A stretch of 7,538 nucleotides of DNA from Chloroflexota bacterium. Lineage in GTDB: Bacteria > Chloroflexota > Limnocylindria > Limnocylindrales > CSP1-4. The stretch lies in the NCBI GenBank assembly GCA_021786915.1, contig JAJYMP010000337.1:1-7538 (forward strand). The letters are read 5' to 3'. The notes under the pieces were generated by a model, which had not been told where the DNA came from, did no database searches, and saw nothing but the letters and a program-made list of their open reading frames with translations. The translations under genes and the position numbers were made by a program. Each line of letters begins with the position of its first letter. The first letter of the stretch is position 1. Shown here in pieces: positions 1 through 5,478 of the stretch.

Positions 1-61
1 CCGGCGCCTGCCGGTTGACCAATGCAGCGGAGGTCGCGATGATCCAGTCCGTCCCGGTCAG
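1..61 (-). other. Coding-like continuation of the dimethylformamidase-like gene in a shifted frame
   Basis: After the TGA at 60-58, the frame that begins one base earlier than the annotated one (codons 61-59, 58-56 and so on) is open to the window edge. It reads LTGTDWII followed by ATSAALVNRQAP. Nearly all of its third positions are G or C, as in the real genes here, whereas the same frame upstream of about base 62 has a much weaker bias. Related proteins usually end with a segment of the type A-x-L-Y-x-A-P-x-G-A-x-V-F-x-x-G-T; the ALVNRQAP stretch could be its beginning, and the annotated C-terminus lacks it. One missing base between about 60 and 120 would join the two frames. This could be a sequencing or assembly error, a real mutation, or less likely programmed frameshifting. 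A rival reading is a separate overlapping gene starting at the ATG at 83-81 in the third frame, but its codon bias is poorer. Confidence 0.4.
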
Positions 62-1515
62 CGGACCGCCCCGATGGTCCCATGCTCGTGGCGAGAGGCT
101 GGTCCCTTCACGCTGGCAAGCGACATCACCCCGCCATCGCGCGTCGAGGTCATGTCGGCCTCGCCTCCGAGCAGCCCGCCGAGAACCGTGCCAGGCGCCC
201 ACCCCGTGCCCTCGATTGCCCAGCTGGGCATCTGACCCGTCAGGGTGAGGTCGAAGCCGCTGTGGCCCGTGCCGACGATCCCCGAGTACATGGCGCCCCA
301 CAGGCCGGTCTCCGGCCGGTTCACCGGCGCCTCGCGCCAGCGGCACGTCGTGAGGGCGGGGTTCCTGGCCGTCACCGGGTCGATGCCGCAGTCCTTGTAC
401 GAGACGATGTCAGATGGGCGGCCGACGCCCTGGGGGCCGCGAGCGAGGCGTGCCTGCCAGTAGAAGGTGTTGGCGCCGAACAGGGCCACGTTCATGTCGC
501 CGAGCCTGTTCACGTGCTCGTCCACCCAGTTGTAGAGCGACGCCGGGACGTACTCGGTGTGGGCCAGGAGGAGCAGCACGGCCGGGGCGGTCGCCGGCGG
601 TCCGGCGGCGAGGTCGTAGTCGGTGGTGAAGGCGAGGTGGTAGCCGTGCTTCTCGGCCCAGACCAGCGTGAGGCGGTCGTACGCCGGGTACTGCGCCAGA
701 CCGGCGCTCGGCGCATACGGGCGGTCGAAGGAGACGCGGTACGCGCGAGGCGTGCTGTAGAGGTCCGATCCGCCCCAGATGTTGTACGCCTGATAGGTCA
801 TGACCGGCAGCGTGTAGAGGATGTCGGTGCGGCGGATCTCGGGACTCCGCACGACGAACAGCGCGCTGCTGGTGCGCCCGCGCGAGTCGCGCGCCGCGGC
901 CACGTACACGCCGGGCGCCCAGTGGGCAGTGGGGATCGTCGCCACGACCGGCCAGTTGGCGCGCACCGTGAGCATCGCCTGGTCGATCGTCAGGTTGTCG
1001 CGCGAGTCCTGGACGACGTAGCCCGAATGCCGGAAGACCACGTGAGGGCGGGCGCCGTCTCGCGTGATGACGAGCGAGAAGAGCCCGGCGTCGCTGGAGG
1101 CGCGGAGCTTGAGCGCCTCGCCGGGCAGAACCGACGGCTTGTCGGGGTAGAGCTGGATGCGCCCGTCGCGCGGGGCGAGCCAGGCCGTGGGAAGGCTGAT
1201 CCCCTCGTCGCCGTCCACCTCGTCGGCGATTGGGTCCGAGGAGGGCGTGGGTGATACGGACGGCAGGCTCGACGGGGATTCGACGGCGGCTTGCGAGCCG
1301 CCCGGTCCGTACTGCCACGCCGGGTTCGAGGGGCTGGTCACCGCCTGGAGGCCGGCCGACACGGCGATCAGGGCGACGACTAGGATTGCCAGGATCCCCA
1401 GACGGCGAGCACCGAGTTGCGGGCCAGCGCGGCGGAGTCTGGACCGGCCCTGGGCCTTCACGTCAAGGGGCTGAACCGCAGGCTGCGTCTCGTCTGCATC
1501 TTGCGCGTCGTCCAT
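58..1515 (-). CDS. Membrane-anchored N,N-dimethylformamidase large-subunit-like protein (probably frame-disrupted at its C-terminus)
   Basis: This 485-residue protein is probably bound to the outer face of the membrane. A basic cytoplasmic stretch (RSRLRR, about 24-29) precedes one hydrophobic helix (about 39-57), then a Ser/Pro-rich linker (61-95). There is no lipobox Cys, so a signal anchor is likely. Residues about 120-222 look like a beta-sandwich (PGEALKLRAS, APGVYVAAARD). From about 235 it resembles the C-terminal domain of N,N-dimethylformamidase large subunits: TYQAYNIWGG (240-249), SFDRPY, AHTEY (318-322), FGANTFYW (346-353), PETGLWGAMY (401-410), EGTGW (435-439). In the characterised amidohydrolase, which cleaves dimethylformamide to dimethylamine and formate, iron is held by two Tyr and one Glu; Glu321 in the H-x-E motif and Tyr241 or Tyr244 are candidates (from memory, unaligned). 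Cys376 and Cys391 could form a disulfide. The gene lies 42 bases after the nuclease-helicase gene and is probably co-transcribed. No small subunit is adjacent, so substrate and activity are unknown. The ATG at 1515 follows a G-run. The stop at 58-60 seems premature. Confidence 0.8.
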   Translation of the reverse strand: MDDAQDADETQPAVQPLDVKAQGRSRLRRAGPQLGARRLGILAILVVALIAVSAGLQAVTSPSNPAWQYGPGGSQAAVESPSSLPSVSPTPSSDPIADEVDGDEGISLPTAWLAPRDGRIQLYPDKPSVLPGEALKLRASSDAGLFSLVITRDGARPHVVFRHSGYVVQDSRDNLTIDQAMLTVRANWPVVATIPTAHWAPGVYVAAARDSRGRTSSALFVVRSPEIRRTDILYTLPVMTYQAYNIWGGSDLYSTPRAYRVSFDRPYAPSAGLAQYPAYDRLTLVWAEKHGYHLAFTTDYDLAAGPPATAPAVLLLLAHTEYVPASLYNWVDEHVNRLGDMNVALFGANTFYWQARLARGPQGVGRPSDIVSYKDCGIDPVTARNPALTTCRWREAPVNRPETGLWGAMYSGIVGTGHSGFDLTLTGQMPSWAIEGTGWAPGTVLGGLLGGEADMTSTRDGGVMSLASVKGPASRHEHGTIGAVR

Positions 1516-1521
1516 GCCAAG

Positions 1522-1527
1522 CCCCCC
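1522..1527 (-). promoter_or_regulatory. Possible ribosome binding site (G-run) of the dimethylformamidase-like gene
   Basis: On the minus strand, six G residues lie six bases before the ATG at 1515. They match the G-rich core of a Shine-Dalgarno site only partly, since no AGG or GAGG is present. The spacing supports this start, and the charged N-terminus followed by a single membrane helix is what a complete signal-anchor protein should show. Confidence 0.35.
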
Positions 1528-1542
1528 ATCGGTCCTTCGTGT

Positions 1543-1555
1543 CGCGTGAGACGCG
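1543..1555 (-). other. Small hairpin just after the nuclease-helicase stop codon
   Basis: On the minus strand CGCGT-CTC-ACGCG forms a five-pair GC-rich stem with a three-base loop, starting two bases after the TAG at 1560-1558. No T-run follows it, so it is not a classical intrinsic terminator. It could tune read-through or mRNA stability between the two genes. A stem of this size can also arise by chance in DNA this GC-rich. Confidence 0.25.
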
Positions 1556-1557
1556 CG

Positions 1558-4500
1558 CTACCTCTCTCCAGTTGCGCTGTCCGAGGCGCTTGTTTGCGCC
1601 AGGTTCGGGCCTGCGCGGTTGGCGGCGTGCGCAGGCTCAGTAGCCTGCACTCGGAGCCCTGCCGCGCCCGCCCCCGTTCCGCCGGGCCCCTGCGCATGCT
1701 CCGCGAAGCGGGCGAGCGCGTTGGCGAGCTGCATCTGGCGCGGCGTGCGGGCGCGGACCCGCAGCAGTCCCGGGCTCGCGACGACGTAGGCCACGCACCG
1801 GGCGCGTGAGGTGGCCACGTTGAGGCGGTTGAGCGAGTAGAGGAACTCCATGCCGCGCGGGGCCTCGCCCTGGGTGGACGTGGCCATCGAGTAGATCGAG
1901 ACGGGCGCCTCCTGGCCCTGGAACTTGTCCACGGTGCCGATCCGGGCGCCCTCCGGGAGCAGCGCCTCCAGCGCGCCGACCTGCGCGTTGTACGGCGTGA
2001 CGACCAGGACGTCTTCGAGGCGGACCGGGCGCTCCCGGCCCGTCGCGTCCCTCCAGCAGAGCGCGCTCCCGGCGAGGGCATCGAGCAGCCCCGCGACCGC
2101 CGCCGCCTCCTCGGGCGATTCGTTCGAGTTGCCCGCGTGCGGGACGGCGACGAGGCGCACGCCCGATGATCCACCGGCGCCTTCACCCTCGGCATCCAGC
2201 AGCTCTTGCCGGTCCAGGCCCTCGATGGGCTCCAGGCGCCCCTCGTAGAACGCCTCCGAGGTGAACGCGCAGATCGACGGGTGCAGCCGGCGCGTCCACG
2301 CGAGGAAGATGCCGCGGTCCGCGGGCATCGTGGCCGCGCCGTCGAGCAGGTGCGCGAGCGCGGACCGTTCGGCCCCCGGCGGGTGCGAGCCCTTCAGCGG
2401 CTGGTCGAGCTGCTGCGGGTCGCCCAGAAGCACGACGGACTTGGCCGCCTGCGACACGGCGAGCGCATTGGCGAGGGACATCTGCCCGGCCTCGTCGACG
2501 ATCAGCACGTCGAGCAGACCGGCGAACTCGGGGCGGGACCACGTCCACGCCGTGCCGCCCACCACGTCGAGCTCGCGGTCGAGCAGGGTTCGCTCCGCGG
2601 CCGCGTTCTCCCTGAGCGGCCGGGCGCCCGCGAACGAGACTCGCTTGTCGGCGTCGGTGCGCTGGCCGATCCGCGGCATCGGCCGACCCTCGCGCCGGGC
2701 CACGTCCGCCACCTCGCCCAGCAGGTGCCCGATGACCTTGTGGCTGTTGGCGGTCACGCCCACCCGCAGGCCCCGCTCCGCGAGCGCGATCGCGATGCGG
2801 GCGCCGATGTACGTCTTGCCCGAGCCGGGCGGCCCCTGGATGGCGAGGTAGCTCTGGTCGAGGGCGAGCGCGGCCGCCACGGCCGCCTCGACGGCATCTG
2901 TGGCCTCGTCGCGGACCACGCTGCCGTCGGGCTGGCCCGCACGCGGGGGCTCGCGCAGCAGCAGGTCCCGGGCGGCGCGATGCGGCCCATCGCCGGTGAT
3001 GCCGTGCTCGGCGACCCATTCGCCCAGCCGCAGCAGGCTCCGGTGGAGGTCCGTCGGGTCCACGAAGTCGAACGGGATGAGCGAGCGGAGGGCGTCTGGC
3101 GTCTCCGTCGGCAGACGCTTGAGGTCAAGCGTTCGCTCGGCCTCGTCCATCGCGATCACCGTTCCCGGGTAGCTGCCGTCCTGCGCCCTGACGGTGCCGC
3201 CCACCTTGATCTGGTGCTCCTGCTCGGGGAAGCGATAGCGGTAGACCATCGAGCGCTTGTCCGGGCCGAGCTCCTGCACGAACTCCAGACCGCCGAGCGG
3301 CTCGGGGGCGTCGATCCGCTCCTCGTCGGTCAGCTCGTCCTTGAGCTCGTACCAGCGGCGCCAGAACGACTTGTCCTCGCGCCGGTGCCACCACAGGAGC
3401 TGCGCGAGCAGCCAGCGCCCGTGTCCGTCGGGCGTGCCGTCGTCGACGCCGTCCGGCGCGAGCCGCTCCGCCAGGGCTTCCACCTCGGACAGCTCAACCG
3501 CCAGCTCCGCGTGCGGCTCGGGCTCCCGCGGGAGCTTGCGCGGCGGGTCGCCGCCGAGCAGGGCGGCGAGTGCCGGCCGGACTCTGGTCTCGAGCCAGTC
3601 GCGGAGCATCAGCGTGGACACGACGTCGTCGCGGTTGTAGGCCTCGATGCGCGCCAGCGTCTCCTCGCCGTGCTCCGCGTCCACGCCCTGGAGCCACGCC
3701 TCGAATGCGGCGATCGAGCTGCCCGCGTCGCGCAGGTCGATCTCGCGCCCGAACCCGTACAGCTTCTCGAGGCGCTTGATCGAGTAGCTCTCGACCGAGG
3801 CGCGGATCCCCTGGCGGACGACGTGGTAGAGGTCCACCAGCGTGCCGGCGCGGAGCAGGCCGTCCACCTCGTCCTCGCGCGTGCCGTAGCGGCCCATGAG
3901 GCGCCGCAGCGCGGTGGGCTCGTACGGCGCGTAGTGGTAGATGTGGATCTTGGGGTCCTTCGCCAGCCGGTCGCGGAACAGGTCCATCAGCCGTTCGAAG
4001 GCCGCCCGCTCCGCCGCCTCGGTCACCGCCCCGTGCGCGTCCCGCGACCAGACGGCGTGGAACGTCGGCGTCGGCGCTCCGTCCGGCCCCGCCGCGACCA
4101 CGCCCGGCTCGAGCACACCGAACAGGTAGTCGATGCCGTCGTCGGCGGCGTAGGGGTCGCCCTCGATGTCGAAGAACAGGTCGCCCGGGCGCGGGTCCGG
4201 CAGCGCGAGCAGGCCGCGGTCCGGCTCGAGGGTGCCGTCGCGGAGTCGGGACGGCTCGACCAGCTCCCACAGCCGCCCGCCGCCGGGCGCGGGATCGCGG
4301 ACCTGGATCGCCGCTTGCCTCTGGACGCGCTCGATGCCCACGGCACTCGCGCCCTCCAGCTTCGGCGTCATCGGCAGCGTGGCGAGGGCGAGGCCGGTGC
4401 GGGTGTCGACGCCACGCTCGACGAGCGCCCGCCGCTGACGGGACGTGATCCCGGCTACGAGCGAGAGGTGGTCGTCCGTCCGGCGACGCTTGGAGCAGAC

Positions 4501-5202
4501 CTCGTCCCAGCGGCACACGTCGCAGTGCTCGACGGGCTCCGGGTACGTGCCGACCGGCGGGTTGGCGGGCGTCGTCTCAGCCACGTGCGCCTCGAACAGC
4601 CGCTTGGCCATCCGGTAGTAGGCCATGAAGTCCGCGACCCGGAACGTGGCCGTCTCGCGGGCCTTGCCGCCCAGGACCACGTGCAGGTGCTCGGGCTCGA
4701 CGCCCTGGATGCGCTGGAGCCCTTCCACGTACGAGCAGATCTGGAGGATGGCGCTGGCCTTCACGTGGCGGGCCAGCTTCGTGTCGGCCACCTCGTAGCT
4801 CCACGCGCCCAGCGCGCTCGGCCGCTCGACGCGCAGCAGGAAGTCCGCGTGGCCCCGCCACCGGCCGTCGAAGAACGTGGCCTGGTAGACGACGTCATCG
4901 CCGCGGCGGAGGGCGGCCTCCGTCTCGGCCGCCGCTGCCCGCAGCTGCTCCGCGCGATCCGCAATCGATCCGTCGAGCGCGATCTCGGTGACGGTCCGGC
5001 CGGCGGCGACCAGGGACGCCAGGTACCGGGCCTCGTGCTCGAACCCGCGCTCCTGGATCACCTTCAGCTCGGGATCGTCCCGGAATGGGCGCTCGACCAG
5101 GCCCGCCAGCCGCGCGATCTCCAGCCCGGTCAGGTGCTCGCACGCCAGGAACCCGACGAGGTCCGTGGCGGCGAAGACGTGGCTCCCGTCGACAAGCTGC
5201 AT
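1558..5202 (-). CDS. TM0106-type RecB-like nuclease fused to an RNase H-like exonuclease and SF1 (UPF1/DNA2-like) helicase
   Basis: This is a 1214-residue cytoplasmic nucleic-acid enzyme. Residues 1-240 are a PD-(D/E)xK nuclease: GHADF (Asp120), EVADTK (Asp140, Lys142) and Q-x3-Y (Gln154, Tyr158). Cys21 with Cys227, Cys230 and Cys236 matches the 4Fe-4S pattern of Cas4/AddB-type nucleases. Residues about 340-540 are a DEDD/RNase H-like domain: FFDIEGDP (Asp345, Glu347), YHYAPYEP and YNRDDV (522-527). Residues about 760-1160 are an SF1 helicase: Walker A GPPGSGKT (790-797), VDEAGQ (902-907), GDPQQL (927-932), VDKFQGQE (1091-1098) and NVATSRAR (1128-1135). All key residues look intact, so ATP-driven unwinding coupled to nucleolysis is likely; substrate and pathway are unknown, with repair, RNA-DNA hybrid removal or defence all possible. 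The ATG at 5202 was chosen because AGGGG precedes it and similarity begins there. An in-frame start 77 codons upstream adds only Arg/Pro-rich residues that look noncoding. The last 40 or so residues are low complexity. The next gene starts 42 bases on. Confidence 0.9.
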   Translation of the reverse strand: MQLVDGSHVFAATDLVGFLACEHLTGLEIARLAGLVERPFRDDPELKVIQERGFEHEARYLASLVAAGRTVTEIALDGSIADRAEQLRAAAAETEAALRRGDDVVYQATFFDGRWRGHADFLLRVERPSALGAWSYEVADTKLARHVKASAILQICSYVEGLQRIQGVEPEHLHVVLGGKARETATFRVADFMAYYRMAKRLFEAHVAETTPANPPVGTYPEPVEHCDVCRWDEVCSKRRRTDDHLSLVAGITSRQRRALVERGVDTRTGLALATLPMTPKLEGASAVGIERVQRQAAIQVRDPAPGGGRLWELVEPSRLRDGTLEPDRGLLALPDPRPGDLFFDIEGDPYAADDGIDYLFGVLEPGVVAAGPDGAPTPTFHAVWSRDAHGAVTEAAERAAFERLMDLFRDRLAKDPKIHIYHYAPYEPTALRRLMGRYGTREDEVDGLLRAGTLVDLYHVVRQGIRASVESYSIKRLEKLYGFGREIDLRDAGSSIAAFEAWLQGVDAEHGEETLARIEAYNRDDVVSTLMLRDWLETRVRPALAALLGGDPPRKLPREPEPHAELAVELSEVEALAERLAPDGVDDGTPDGHGRWLLAQLLWWHRREDKSFWRRWYELKDELTDEERIDAPEPLGGLEFVQELGPDKRSMVYRYRFPEQEHQIKVGGTVRAQDGSYPGTVIAMDEAERTLDLKRLPTETPDALRSLIPFDFVDPTDLHRSLLRLGEWVAEHGITGDGPHRAARDLLLREPPRAGQPDGSVVRDEATDAVEAAVAAALALDQSYLAIQGPPGSGKTYIGARIAIALAERGLRVGVTANSHKVIGHLLGEVADVARREGRPMPRIGQRTDADKRVSFAGARPLRENAAAERTLLDRELDVVGGTAWTWSRPEFAGLLDVLIVDEAGQMSLANALAVSQAAKSVVLLGDPQQLDQPLKGSHPPGAERSALAHLLDGAATMPADRGIFLAWTRRLHPSICAFTSEAFYEGRLEPIEGLDRQELLDAEGEGAGGSSGVRLVAVPHAGNSNESPEEAAAVAGLLDALAGSALCWRDATGRERPVRLEDVLVVTPYNAQVGALEALLPEGARIGTVDKFQGQEAPVSIYSMATSTQGEAPRGMEFLYSLNRLNVATSRARCVAYVVASPGLLRVRARTPRQMQLANALARFAEHAQGPGGTGAGAAGLRVQATEPAHAANRAGPNLAQTSASDSATGER

Positions 5203-5206
5203 GCGA

Positions 5207-5211
5207 CCCCT
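5207..5211 (-). promoter_or_regulatory. Ribosome binding site deciding the nuclease-helicase start
   Basis: On the minus strand AGGGG lies four bases before the ATG at 5202. It resembles the Shine-Dalgarno core with slightly short spacing. It supports this internal ATG over the longer in-frame reading that begins at 5433. Confidence 0.5.
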
Positions 5212-5225
5212 AGCGTACGGGCGGG

Positions 5226-5239
5226 TGTGACAGCTCACA
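5226..5239. promoter_or_regulatory. TGTGA-N4-TCACA palindrome, candidate operator
   Basis: Two perfect five-base arms, TGTGA and TCACA, flank a four-base centre. The palindrome ends 23 bases upstream of the nuclease-helicase ATG. CRP/FNR-type and Rex-type sites have the same arms but a six-base gap, so this spacing does not match them exactly. The position fits a repressor site. No regulator gene is in the window and no clear -35/-10 pair is visible beside it. Confidence 0.4.
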
Positions 5240-5246
5240 TGGCACG

Positions 5247-5272
5247 CGCGCCACCGCCGCGCCACCGCCGCG
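5247..5272. repeat. Short tandem repeat, 11-base unit, about 2.4 copies
   Basis: The unit CGCGCCACCGC is repeated exactly twice and followed by CGCG. It lies in the leader of the nuclease-helicase gene, beside the palindrome. It may come from replication slippage in GC-rich DNA. A regulatory role is possible but nothing in the sequence shows one. Confidence 0.6.
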
Positions 5273-5295
5273 TTTGAAGATGGGCGTCCAGTCGT

Positions 5296-5305
5296 CCTCG
5301 CGAGG
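5296..5305. other. Perfect ten-base palindrome CCTCGCGAGG
   Basis: This is a fully self-complementary 10-mer with no loop bases, so it is more likely a protein site or chance than an RNA hairpin. On the plus strand it is followed by GGTTTTCGAAG, which holds a second small palindrome, TTCGAA (5310-5315). It lies about 94 bases upstream of the nuclease-helicase start. Confidence 0.3.
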
Positions 5306-5328
5306 GGTTTTCGAAGCAGCTCGGGTGT

Positions 5329-5359
5329 GTGGGCGACAAGCGGCCCGCGGCCCGCCCAC
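5329..5359. other. Possible stem-loop in the spacer between ftsH and the nuclease-helicase gene
   Basis: GTGGGCG (5329-5335) pairs exactly with CGCCCAC (5353-5359), giving a seven-pair stem around a 17-base GC-rich interior that holds GGCC-CGC-GGCC and can fold further. There is no T-run on either side. It could be an RNA leader structure or a transcription barrier, or just a result of base composition. Confidence 0.3.
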
Positions 5360-5445
5360 CATGGCGCGACGCGAGAAGTCGGGGGGCGGGGGAGACGGCC
5401 AGACTCGCCGCCCAAGCGACACCACAGGCGCATTGCAGCCTCCCG

Positions 5446-5461
5446 CCTGAGGGGACCTCGG
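5446..5461 (-). terminator. GC-rich hairpin downstream of ftsH, possible transcript end
   Basis: On the minus strand CCGAGG-TCC-CCTCAGG folds into a six-pair stem with one bulged A and a three-base loop, 17 bases after the ftsH stop. Position and strength suit a 3' end. The T-run of a standard intrinsic terminator is missing, so it may be a U-less terminator or a stabilising structure. If it does terminate, the downstream genes need their own promoter in the remaining spacer. Confidence 0.35.
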
Positions 5462-5478
5462 TTTCCTGGCGCGCGCGA

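Noticed and set aside
82..1254. A 390-codon plus-strand frame opposite the dimethylformamidase-like gene
   Set aside because: It is low complexity (Arg, Ala, Gly, Val) and antisense to a gene with clear domains and a membrane helix.
5212..5240. A -10-like TACGCT with a weak -35 before the nuclease-helicase gene
   Set aside because: A transcript from it would start within or after the ribosome binding site, only a few bases before the ATG, and the -35 match is poor.
5247..5272. Start of a CRISPR array
   Set aside because: The unit is 11 bases, the copies abut without spacers, and no cas gene is nearby. The Cas4-like nuclease domain belongs to a different, fused family.
2206..5277. A 1023-codon open frame on the plus strand, opposite the nuclease-helicase gene
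   Set aside because: Its translation is rich in Arg, Val, Leu and Ala with no recognisable motif, while the minus strand encodes a complete multi-domain enzyme. Long antisense frames are expected in DNA this GC-rich.
5203..5433. A 77-codon N-terminal extension of the nuclease-helicase
   Set aside because: It is Arg/Pro-rich without family similarity, and a ribosome binding site sits before the ATG at 5202, where recognisable protein begins.
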